A stretch of 16,949 nucleotides of DNA. Origin: Hyphomicrobiales bacterium (GTDB taxonomy: Bacteria > Pseudomonadota > Alphaproteobacteria > Rhizobiales > Xanthobacteraceae). This document shows positions 8,736 through 16,949 of this stretch, piece after piece. The DNA is taken from assembly GCA_017304505.1 (NCBI GenBank), contig JAFKKQ010000123.1:1-16949 (forward strand), read 5' to 3'. Within the stretch, counting starts at the first letter, position 1. Every line of letters starts with the position of its first letter. Below the pieces are notes generated by a model. The model was not told the origin of the DNA and made no database searches. It saw only the letters and a program-made list of their open reading frames with translations. The translations under genes were made by a program, and so were the position numbers.

Positions 8736-9527
8736 ATGTCGGATCAAGCCGCGCCGCATCAAGGCTTCGCCAGCCGGTACCGCAACGTGCTCCTGGGCCT
8801 CCTGGCCGTCGCCATCTTCTTCGCCGCGTGGCAGGCGGTGTTCCTGTTCGTTCCGTTCAATCCGCTGTTCATCAGCAAGCCGACGCTGATCCTGCAGGCC
8901 CTCGTCAGCCTCCTGGTGAGCGGCGACCTGCTGCACGATCTCGCCATCAGCGCGGTGCCGTTCGTCTATGGCTTCAGCTCCGCCGCGGTGGTCGGGGTTG
9001 CGCTCGGCATCGTCATGGGCTGGCGGCCGCGCGTCGGCTACACGCTCGATCCGATCATGATCATGTTCTACGCCAGCCCCCTGGTGGCGCTGGCGCCGCT
9101 GGTGATTGTGTTCTTTGGCGTCGGCGTTTCCGGCAAGACGATCATCATTTTCCTGCTCTCGATATTCCCATTCATTTTCAACGCCCAGGCCGGCGTTCAC
9201 GCCGTCGACCGGCTGCTGATCAACGTGGTGCGCTCGCTCGGCGGTTCGGAGCGCGACCTTTACCTCAAGGTCATCGTCCCGAGCGTCCTTCCCTACATCG
9301 TTGCCGGCGCCCGCATCGCGGTCGGCCGCGGATTGATTGGCGTCCTGGTCGGCGAATTCTTCGCAGCATCGGAAGGCATCGGCTATGCCATCGCCCGCTT
9401 CGGCGACCTGTTCGCTCTCGACAAGATGTTCGCCTGCATCCTGTGCATCATGATCATTGCCGTGGCGCTGACCGAGGGCATCCGCCTCGCCGAGCGCGTG
9501 GCGTTTCCCTGGCGGGTGGGCCAATGA
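8736..9527 (+). CDS. ABC transporter permease, first subunit
   Basis: A 263-residue inner-membrane protein with about six hydrophobic segments, at residues near 19-39, 70-95, 106-128, 134-150, 185-208 and 231-247. The EAA-type loop that contacts the ATPase is at about 166-188 (RSLGGSERDLYLKVIVPSVLPYI). It belongs to the binding-protein-dependent permease family (SsuC/TauC type). The start is 2 bases after the ATPase stop, and its stop overlaps the ATG of the second permease. Together the two permeases would make a heterodimeric channel, unlike classic Ssu or Tau systems, which use one permease gene twice. Confidence 0.93.
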   Translation: MSDQAAPHQGFASRYRNVLLGLLAVAIFFAAWQAVFLFVPFNPLFISKPTLILQALVSLLVSGDLLHDLAISAVPFVYGFSSAAVVGVALGIVMGWRPRVGYTLDPIMIMFYASPLVALAPLVIVFFGVGVSGKTIIIFLLSIFPFIFNAQAGVHAVDRLLINVVRSLGGSERDLYLKVIVPSVLPYIVAGARIAVGRGLIGVLVGEFFAASEGIGYAIARFGDLFALDKMFACILCIMIIAVALTEGIRLAERVAFPWRVGQ

Positions 9528-10375
9528 CCGAGACCCGCGCGATCGAGACGGATATCGGCGGGCCGCTTGAATCGGCGGCGCCCGCCGACGGGCTGTGGCA
9601 TCGCCTGGAGTCGACGATCTTCGGCGCCGGCGGAATCGTTGTGCTGCTTGCGGTCTGGGAGGCGCTGCCGCGGATCGTCACCCTGTCCGCCGGAACCAAG
9701 CTGTTCTTCACCACGCCCAGTCAAATCGCCGAGACGCTGTGGCAGATGTTCGCGACCGGCTCGATCTGGGTGCCGCTGAGCGTCAGCGCGTCGGGCTTCG
9801 CGCTCGGCCTCGGGCTTGCGGTCGTTGCCGGGCTGCCGCTCGGCGTCCTTATCGGCCGTTCGCCCACGCTCAATGCGATGCTGGATCCCTTCATCACCGC
9901 ATTCAATGCGACACCGCGGCTGGTGTTCCTGCCGCTGATCATGTTGTGGTTCGGGCTTGGATTATGGGCGAAAGTGATCGTCGTTTTTATCGGCGCGCTG
10001 TTTCCGATCCTGATCAACACCTACGAAGGCGTGCGCAACGCCGACAAAACGCTGATCAACGTCGTGCGCTCGTTCGGCGCAAACGAATGGGATGTCGCGC
10101 GGCTGGTGGTGGTGCCGAACGCCATGCCCTACATCGTCGCAGGGCTTCGGCTGGCGATCGGTCGCGCGGTCCTGGGCGTTGTCGTCGCCGAATTCTTCGG
10201 CTCGGAGTCAGGTCTCGGCGTGATGATGGTGCAAGCCGCCGGGCAGTATCATGTCGACAAGGTGTTCGCCGGCCTGATCGTCTTTGCGGGACTGTCGCTG
10301 ATCATGACCGCGGCGGTCCAGGTGCTTGAGAACCGGCTGACCTTGTGGCGGCCGCAGCGCGCCGGCGGAGAGTAG
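9524..10375 (+). CDS. ABC transporter permease, second subunit
   Basis: A 283-residue permease of the same family as the preceding gene, with the EAA-type loop at about 182-204 (RSFGANEWDVARLVVVPNAMPYI). Its N-terminal 25 residues are hydrophilic and cytoplasmic, then about six membrane segments follow, beginning near residue 32. Its ATG overlaps the previous stop (ATGA), so translation is coupled; a longer upstream frame is a shadow of the first permease. The two permeases share the LINVVRS block before the EAA loop and probably arose by duplication. A strong hairpin follows 6 bases after the stop. Confidence 0.92.
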   Translation: MTETRAIETDIGGPLESAAPADGLWHRLESTIFGAGGIVVLLAVWEALPRIVTLSAGTKLFFTTPSQIAETLWQMFATGSIWVPLSVSASGFALGLGLAVVAGLPLGVLIGRSPTLNAMLDPFITAFNATPRLVFLPLIMLWFGLGLWAKVIVVFIGALFPILINTYEGVRNADKTLINVVRSFGANEWDVARLVVVPNAMPYIVAGLRLAIGRAVLGVVVAEFFGSESGLGVMMVQAAGQYHVDKVFAGLIVFAGLSLIMTAAVQVLENRLTLWRPQRAGGE

Positions 10376-10381
10376 CGGCAG

Positions 10382-10407
10382 GCAAGCGCGGCCGCCGCCG
10401 CGCTTGC
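10382..10407. terminator. Bidirectional hairpin between convergent genes
   Basis: A perfect 11-bp stem, GCAAGCGCGGC (10382-10392) with GCCGCGCTTGC (10397-10407), closes a 4-base loop. It lies between the permease stop (10375) and the binding-protein stop (10427) and can serve both strands. Neither side has a T-run. Confidence 0.6.
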
Positions 10408-10426
10408 ACCAGGCAATTGAGCGCAT

Positions 10427-11449
10427 CTAAATCGGCTTGTTGTCGAGCTTGGTCGGCACGTACTTCATGTCCTTGAGCGTCTTTTCGAGCACCGAGCGCA
10501 GCAGGAACTGCTCGGGGTCCGGCAAGGGTTTGTCGGCCGCCCATTGCTTGGCCGCGATCATGGTGATGCGCCGGGATTCGAAGATCTGGCGGAACAGGTT
10601 CTTGGGAAGCTCCGCGCCGAACGCAGTATGCGTTTGATCCCACACGATGCCGGCATCCTTGTCGTTGTCGATGCCGAGATTGTGCTTGAGGATCGGGATC
10701 GATCCCGCCCTGTCGTCGCGATAAAACATCACGGCCTTGGCGATCGCGCGGATGAACTTCGGCAAAACCTCGGGATGCTCGTCGGCGAATGACTTCCGCG
10801 TCCAGATCGTGCCGCCCGCACGCTGGATGTAGTCGCCGGTGTGCACCAGAATCTTCATTCCGGCATTGAGCGCCTTCGGCGCATGTGGAATCGAAATCAA
10901 CGCGGCATCGATGTCGCCGTTGATTAGCGCCGCGATCCGCTCGGTCTCGCCCTGGAACGAAATCACTTTGTAGTCTTTGCCGACGTCCATCTTGAACGCG
11001 CGCCGCATCACCGCCGCGCCTTCGTCGTAATCGGCGGAGCCGGCGCGGCCATAGCCCACGGTCTTGCCTTTAAGGTCTTCAGGCTTCTTGATATTCGGCC
11101 GCGACACGATCAGCCATTGCGACTTGAGCGACTGGCCGACGACGTAACGGATTTGGGCGCCGCTGAGCGCAGCCTGCGAACCGCCCGAGGGGATGGGCAC
11201 GAAATCGACGCTGCCCGACAAGCCCGCGGTGACGAGCGCGCGGCCGGTCAGATTGACGAAACGGGCATCGAGCCCCTCCGCCTGATAGAAGCCTTTATCC
11301 ATCGCCACATAAGTCGGGATGTGCAAGCCATTCCCGCTGAGCACTTTGCCGATCGTGATCTTGGTTTGAGCCTGAGCGACGCCCATCGCAGCGACAGCGG
11401 AAAAAACAAACGCAGCCGCCAGGGTGAGCACGGACCGGAGCATCTGCAT
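10427..11449 (-). CDS. NMT1/SsuA-like periplasmic substrate-binding protein
   Basis: A 340-residue secreted protein of the NMT1/THI5-like and SsuA/TauA binding-protein type. Residues 1-28 form a signal peptide ending in GVAQAQ. The mature protein starts TKITIGKVLSGNG and continues with the family features YVAMDKGFYQAEGLD, the KKPEDLKGKTVGYG hinge block and WTRKSFADEHPEVLPKFIRAI. It should deliver substrate to the ABC importer encoded convergently at 7963-10375. I chose the ATG at 11449 because AGGAG lies 8 bases upstream; a longer in-frame start at 11605 would bury the signal peptide. A second ATG at 11443 is possible. The ligand is unknown; sulfonates, nitrate or thiamine precursors are all seen in this family. 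The 230 bases upstream should hold its own promoter, but none is clear. Confidence 0.88.
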   Translation of the reverse strand: MQMLRSVLTLAAAFVFSAVAAMGVAQAQTKITIGKVLSGNGLHIPTYVAMDKGFYQAEGLDARFVNLTGRALVTAGLSGSVDFVPIPSGGSQAALSGAQIRYVVGQSLKSQWLIVSRPNIKKPEDLKGKTVGYGRAGSADYDEGAAVMRRAFKMDVGKDYKVISFQGETERIAALINGDIDAALISIPHAPKALNAGMKILVHTGDYIQRAGGTIWTRKSFADEHPEVLPKFIRAIAKAVMFYRDDRAGSIPILKHNLGIDNDKDAGIVWDQTHTAFGAELPKNLFRQIFESRRITMIAAKQWAADKPLPDPEQFLLRSVLEKTLKDMKYVPTKLDNKPI

Positions 11450-11679
11450 GGACCTGTCTCCTGTTGAGGAAGCATTTCTCCCGTTACAGCCGAGCAAGCG
11501 GAAACGGCATGACCGCCCGATCTTAAATCCGTCGCGATCCCAGACCAGGGCTGCCAAGGCACGCAGTGGCGACATAGCGCCGCGTTTGGCACCGCGTTTG
11601 TGCACCGCCCGGTGACGGCTCTCTCCGCGGCATAAGGCTCGGTGGGTTCAGAATGGACGGTCCGGTCCGGCCTATCCGT

Positions 11680-12177
11680 TCACGCCGGCGTGGCCGGGGG
11701 CGGCGCAGCACCGGGCGGCGGCGAGAACACCGGCTTCCAGAAACCCGCGCTCCAGCCGGCCACGAGCCAATAGGCAAAGCCCGCCGCGATCCCGGCCCCG
11801 ACCGCGATCAGCGGCTCGCTGTAGAAATCGTAGGGCTTGTTCATCTGCACCATCGTGGTGAGACCAACCCAGGCCGAAAGGGCGCCGTTCGCCGCATGAA
11901 AGATCCAGGTGCGGATCGCAAAGACCTCGGCGATCAGCACCCCGAACGCCGCCGGCAGCATCATCGCCACGGCGGAGACCGATATCACGAACGCAATCCA
12001 CGGACCCGCGACGAACAGCAAAAGCGCCAGATCGTCGCCGCTGCCGGCATAGGCCGCCGCCAAATCCATGAAGCGATTCCAGTGTGCCGCGATCACCACC
12101 AGCACCGCGACGCAAACCGCCACCGCCGCCCCAAGCGGCACGATCAGCAGGCGCATCAGGAGGCGGCCCAGGCTCAT
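11680..12177 (-). CDS. Integral membrane protein, unknown function
   Basis: A 165-residue protein with four predicted membrane segments, near residues 8-30, 50-70, 72-90 and 122-140, and a proline/alanine-rich C-terminus (from about 152, SPPPGAAPPPATPA). I do not recognise a characterised family. It starts 6 bases after the rlmN stop on the same strand, so it was probably translated as part of an rlmN operon. Since rlmN is now frameshifted, ribosomes on the upstream gene would stop about 490 bases before this start, so any translational coupling is lost. No strong ribosome site is visible (GACGGAT, 14 bases upstream). Confidence 0.7.
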   Translation of the reverse strand: MSLGRLLMRLLIVPLGAAVAVCVAVLVVIAAHWNRFMDLAAAYAGSGDDLALLLFVAGPWIAFVISVSAVAMMLPAAFGVLIAEVFAIRTWIFHAANGALSAWVGLTTMVQMNKPYDFYSEPLIAVGAGIAAGFAYWLVAGWSAGFWKPVFSPPPGAAPPPATPA

Positions 12178-12183
12178 GAACGA

Positions 12184-13307
12184 TCAATCCGTCATCGCCA
12201 TCGCGCGCAATGCCATCCGTTCGCGGGCTGTCAGCTTTTCGGTCGCGCTCTTGAGCTGGCCGCAGGCGGCGAGGATATCGCGGCCGCGGGGCGTGCGCAC
12301 CGGCGAAGCATAGCCGGCATTGAACACGATCTCGGAGAATTTCTCGATCTGCTCCCAGTCCGAGCATTCGTATTGGGTGCCGGGCCAGGGGTTGAATGGA
12401 ATGAGATTGATCTTCGCCGGGATGCCCTTGAGCAAGCGAACCAGTGCCCTGGCGTCTTCGGCCGAGTCGTTGACGCCCTTGAGCATGACGTATTCGAACG
12501 TGATACGCCGCGCGTTCGAGACGCCGGGATAGTTGCGGCAAGCGTCGAGCAATGCCGCGATCGGATATTTGCGATTGAGCGGCACAAGCTTGTCGCGCAA
12601 CTCGTCGCGCACCGCGTGCAGCGAGATCGCCAGCATGACGCCGATCTCATCACCCGCGCGCCCGATCATCGGCACCACACCGGAGGTTGACAACGTGATG
12701 CGGCGGCGGGAGATCGCAAGTCCATCGCCATCCTGCACCACGCCGAGTGCATCGCGCACCGCCTCGAAATTGTAGAGCGGTCGCGCGCCACCATGACCTG
12801 GCCGACGATTTCGCCGGGCGTCAGGTTGCGCACCAGGCGCTGCGTGCCGGTGTGGCAGAACGAGCAGTTCAAGGTGCAACCGACCTGGCTGGACACGCAA
12901 AGCGTGCCGCGATCGGACTCCGGGATATAGACGCACTCGACCTCGTGCGGACGTGCGCCGTTTTCGCCCGGCAGGCGAAGCAGCCACTTGCGCGTGCCGT
13001 CCGTGGACACCTGCTCGACCACGACCTCCGGCCGCGCCAGCGTGTAGTGCGCGTCGAGCACCGAACGCAGCTCCTTCGACACGCTGGTCATGCCGTCGAA
13101 TGTTTGCACCCCACGCACATAGATCCAGTGCCAGAGTTGCGCCACGCGCATCTTCTGCTGCGCGGACGCGACGCCGACGGCGCCCAGCGCCTCGGCCAGC
13201 GCCGCGCGCGGCAAGCCGACCAGCGAAGGCTTCGCCGGCGGCACATAGCGCTCGAGCGGGGCTTTCTCCAACTCGGGGGCAAATTGGGCTTCAAGAATGG
13301 CTGTCAT
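12184..13307 (-). pseudogene. rlmN: rlmN broken by an out-of-frame internal deletion
   Basis: RlmN is a radical-SAM enzyme that methylates C2 of adenine 2503 in 23S rRNA and adenine 37 in some tRNAs. The first part (start ATG 13307) gives normal RlmN sequence to about residue 176, including the cluster cysteines C144, C148 and C151 in CTLNCSFC, and ends at GQVMVARD. The rest of RlmN, from [12 protein letters not shown] to the C-terminus (with the catalytic cysteine in [10 protein letters not shown]), continues in another frame from about 12780 to the stop at 12184. The segment expected between them, roughly 25-30 residues with the MMGMGEP SAM-binding motif, is absent. The break lies at about 12780-12782, and the lost length must be 3n+1 bases. 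The shifted frame ends at 12666, giving a 213-residue product. Either a real loss or an assembly or sequencing error. Confidence 0.88.
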
Positions 13308-13444
13308 GCTTCATCGGCGCGGTGTTCCACCACGCGCCTTTAGCATAAATGGGCGCCGTCGGCAGTATCGCCACCCAGTCGGCCAGAGGCCGACCGAAAC
13401 GGGCCGGTCAAGCCTTGCCCGCAGCGATTTGCGCTAATTGCACC

Positions 13445-13996
13445 CTACTTGCACTCTTGCGCCACGCGGTCGAGCGCCTGGGAGATGCCCTTGAGCGAGA
13501 ACGTGTCCGTGGTCTGGGTTCCCCGGGAGGTGGTGGCCTTGACCACCAGATCGGCGCCCTTGCGCATGGCGTCGACGAGCCGGGCCTCCTCGGCGGCGTT
13601 CTTCACCCAGGCCCCGTCGTTCTGCGTATACATGGCAAACGACGCGCTGCCGACCGCGCTGGTGGCCTCCGAGCTTGCCTTGAAAGCATAACCGGTGATC
13701 AGGATCGACACTTCGTCTTTCACCTTCTCGTCCGGTCGCGTCGAAACGAATAGATAGACCACATTGGCCGCGGTCCGGCGGTTGGCCGGGTTGTCGCGCG
13801 ACGAGGTCGGCTTGGACAAGGCGAAGCACACCTTATGGCCGCCAGGGCTCGCGGTGTAGGCACCCCAATCGCCGTACTGGCCGAGAAGCGCGGCCTGCGA
13901 TGCGGGATTGGGCTGTGCCTGCGCGGCGGAAGACAGGGCAAGAGCCGCGGCGGCAAGCAGCGGCAGGATGAATGGGTTCGATCTGCTGAATCTCAT
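13445..13996 (-). CDS. Invasion-associated locus B (IalB) family secreted protein
   Basis: A 183-residue protein with an N-terminal signal peptide (hydrophobic core LPLLAAAALALSSAAQAQ, residues about 11-28), then a globular periplasmic domain. The GDWGAYTA start, KVCFALSKP block, and final CK residue (two cysteines likely bonded) fit the IalB family, named from a Bartonella protein linked to red-cell invasion. In free-living Hyphomicrobiales such proteins are common and their role is not known, so no virulence role should be read from the name. The ATG at 13996 has GAGG 4 bases upstream; a frame start 9 codons earlier is less likely. No U-rich terminator is visible, but GTCGGCC/GGCCGAC (13378-13394) forms a small hairpin downstream. 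Confidence 0.72.
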   Translation of the reverse strand: MRFSRSNPFILPLLAAAALALSSAAQAQPNPASQAALLGQYGDWGAYTASPGGHKVCFALSKPTSSRDNPANRRTAANVVYLFVSTRPDEKVKDEVSILITGYAFKASSEATSAVGSASFAMYTQNDGAWVKNAAEEARLVDAMRKGADLVVKATTSRGTQTTDTFSLKGISQALDRVAQECK

Positions 13997-14264
13997 CGGA
14001 CCTCGCGCGGGATAGCGGAGCAAACACGCTGTAATGCAGTCTACCTATAGCCGAATAAACGGCAAAATCGGGAATGGAAAGTCCGAAACGCCGCACCCGG
14101 TCCATCCGTCGCAGTCGCGATCCGCCAACGCTGCCGGAATCGTTAACAGTTCGCCGCAAGCTAGGATGCGCGACCGATCAATCACCGCTCCATCGATCCG
14201 CATCGGTGCTTGATTTTGACGATTGGTTTTCAGGATCAAAAACTTTGGTTTTCGAGATTAAGGA

Positions 14265-14636
14265 TTAAGGCGCTTCATTCAGCCGTGACAACGCGCCGCG
14301 CGCGGCCGCACGATGCGACGGCTTGATGTTATCCCACACGAGCTTGATCGCGCCGGCCACCACAGCCGCATCGTCGGTCATGCCGACAAGCGGCAGCACA
14401 TCCGGCAGAACATCGAGGGGCGAAATGAAATAGGCGAGCGCGCCGATCAGGGCCACCCGCACGTGAGCCGGCGTGTCGCGATCGAACGCGCAGTAGTAGG
14501 CCGTGAGCAGTTCCTCGGCGAAAGGAATCCGCGCCGCGAACCGGCGCAGCTTGGTCCAGAAATTGCGCCGAACCGTCGCCTCGTCCCGCTTGAAGCGTCC
14601 GTTTCCATCCGATGCAGCCGCGCCCGCAGAACCCAT
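14265..14636 (-). CDS. YkvA-family (DUF1232) protein
   Basis: A 123-residue protein carrying the DUF1232 core ALAYFISPLDVLPDVLPLVG followed by MTDD (about 67-89), the hallmark of YkvA-like proteins. This hydrophobic loop may insert in or sit on the membrane; a biochemical function is not established. The N-terminal 35 residues are charged and probably flexible. The ATG at 14636 is chosen because GGGAG lies 6 bases before it; an in-frame GTG at 14672 is less supported. It lies 81 bases downstream of the pterin dehydratase gene on the same strand. Confidence 0.85.
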   Translation of the reverse strand: MGSAGAAASDGNGRFKRDEATVRRNFWTKLRRFAARIPFAEELLTAYYCAFDRDTPAHVRVALIGALAYFISPLDVLPDVLPLVGMTDDAAVVAGAIKLVWDNIKPSHRAAARGALSRLNEAP

Positions 14637-14717
14637 CGCCTGCTCCCTGACGTCAAAGGCGTCGCGTTCCACATGGTCACGGATCGCGGCCGCCGCAAGA
14701 TCGTCGCAAGATCGCCG

Positions 14718-15011
14718 TCAGCCGACGGCAAGCCGATCCATCTCGGTGGCGAGCCTGACATCAAGCTCGGTCAGGCCGCCGGCATCGTGGGTGGACAGCG
14801 TCACCTCGACCGTCCTGTAGACGTTCGACCATTCGGGATGATGGTCCATTTTCTCGGCAATCAAAGCCGCCCGAACCATGAAGCCGAATGCCTGGTTGAA
14901 GTCCCGGAACTCGAATGTCCTCCGGATCGCGTCCCGTCCGGGCACCACGGACCAGCCGCCGAGCTTCTGGAGCGCATCGGACCGCGCCTGTCCGGTCAGT
15001 TTCTGAGCCAT
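14718..15011 (-). CDS. phhB: Pterin-4a-carbinolamine dehydratase
   Basis: A 97-residue enzyme that dehydrates 4a-hydroxytetrahydrobiopterin, recycling the cofactor of aromatic amino acid hydroxylases; in bacteria without such a hydroxylase its partner is often unknown. The signature [13 protein letters not shown] (53-65) contains the catalytic H57, H58 and the P59/W61 pair, and H75-D76 completes the site. Length is typical. The ATG at 15011 is preferred over a TTG two codons earlier. AAAAGG lies about 10 bases upstream, within a 17-bp tandem repeat. No phenylalanine hydroxylase gene is in the window. It is divergent from typA. Confidence 0.92.
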   Translation of the reverse strand: MAQKLTGQARSDALQKLGGWSVVPGRDAIRRTFEFRDFNQAFGFMVRAALIAEKMDHHPEWSNVYRTVEVTLSTHDAGGLTELDVRLATEMDRLAVG

Positions 15012-15013
15012 AT

Positions 15014-15047
15014 CCAAGACCTTTTCATCTCCAAGACCCTTTCATCC
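15014..15047. repeat. 17-bp tandem duplication at the phhB start
   Basis: Unit 15014-15030 and unit 15031-15047 match at 15 of 17 bases. On the minus strand each carries an ATG followed by an AAGG ribosome-site-like stretch, so ATGs fall at 15045, 15028 and the true start 15011, exactly 17 bases apart and out of frame with one another. Confidence 0.65.
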
Positions 15048-15147
15048 GGCTGAAGGTGGGGAAGCCCCTTCATCCTAACGTGGAAACGGCGTCCGCGGTC
15101 CGCCCGCCATCGCAGGCCGTCGACGCCAATCATTTCGCAAACGGCGG

Positions 15148-15175
15148 TTGCGCTGTCCCATACCATCGTTATATT
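15148..15175 (+). promoter_or_regulatory. typA: Candidate sigma-70 promoter of typA
   Basis: TTGCGC (15148-15153) and TATATT (15170-15175) are separated by 16 bases. A start near 15182 would give a leader of about 72 bases before the typA ATG. Confidence 0.55.
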
Positions 15176-15208
15176 GCGCCGCAAAACAGCACCAGATCAG
15201 GCACCGCT

Positions 15209-15245
15209 GCCGTAGGCCCCGCACAGGTCCTCCGGGCGGCTTTTT
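15209..15245 (+). terminator. Terminator-like hairpin in the typA leader
   Basis: GCCG (15209-15212) can pair with CGGC (15237-15240), and CCC (15217-15219) with GGG (15234-15236), with a 4-base bulge. TTTTT (15241-15245) follows directly. It ends 8 bases before the typA ATG and occupies the place where a ribosome site would be expected. The stem is short and imperfect. Confidence 0.4.
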
Positions 15246-15253
15246 GATATCCA

Positions 15254-16949
<1,696 letters not shown>

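Noticed and set aside
8730..9524. A 264-codon minus-strand frame antisense to the first permease, rich in D, E, H and R
   Set aside because: It is the complement of hydrophobic codons of a membrane protein and has no recognisable feature.
11484..11510. An 8-residue ORF (MPFPLARL) upstream of the binding-protein gene, a possible leader peptide
   Set aside because: It has only a weak ribosome site and no associated alternative stems, so it is likely chance.
12666..12987. Programmed frameshifting in rlmN
   Set aside because: There is no slippery sequence at the junction, and a conserved block of residues is missing, so a shift would not give a working enzyme.
13378..13394. GTCGGCC-AGA-GGCCGAC hairpin as the terminator of the IalB-like gene
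   Set aside because: A short 7-bp stem without a T-run, 50 bases after the stop; too weak to list as a terminator.
14074..14268. A 64-codon plus-strand ORF between the IalB-like and DUF1232 genes
   Set aside because: No ribosome site, no known family, and its end overlaps the DUF1232 stop; it could only be kept with conservation evidence.

Overview
The window is a high-GC chromosomal segment that looks like an alphaproteobacterium of the Hyphomicrobiales (Bradyrhizobium/Xanthobacteraceae side). The clues are the sdhC-D-A-B order, an IalB-family secreted protein, the form of the RlmN and TypA proteins, and an intergenic palindromic repeat of a type I associate with that group. This assignment is inference from protein character, not from a database search. 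No transposase, integrase, phage gene, CRISPR array, rRNA or tRNA was seen.

Layout. 1-393: no convincing gene; one dispersed-type palindromic repeat and a strong hairpin terminator. 394-1903 (minus): periplasmic Cu/Zn superoxide dismutase (sodC) preceded by a LysR-type regulator, with a LysR-type operator just upstream of the regulator. 2128-5577 (plus): a tight succinate dehydrogenase operon sdhCDAB ending in a hairpin terminator. 5715-7706 (minus): a YqaE/Pmp3-like small membrane protein, another small membrane protein, and argG. 7841-10375 (plus): a leader with alternating complementary segments and a tiny possible leader ORF, then a NitT/TauT-type ABC importer (ATPase and two permeases). 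10427-11449 (minus): the matching type of periplasmic binding protein, convergent to the operon. 11680-13307 (minus): a small membrane protein behind rlmN, which is broken by an out-of-frame deletion. 13445-15011 (minus): IalB-like secreted protein, YkvA/DUF1232 protein, and pterin-4a-carbinolamine dehydratase. 15148-16949 (plus): promoter, leader hairpin and the first 565 codons of typA, which runs off the window.

Functionally this is mostly housekeeping: TCA cycle and respiration (Sdh), arginine synthesis (ArgG), oxidative defence (SodC), translation factors (TypA; RlmN, probably inactive) and uptake of an unidentified small nutrient. I did not find a clear undescribed multi-gene system. 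The observations most worth following are the rlmN deletion, the leader in front of the ABC transporter, whose ribosome binding site can be hidden by a competing stem, and the terminator-like hairpin directly in front of typA.
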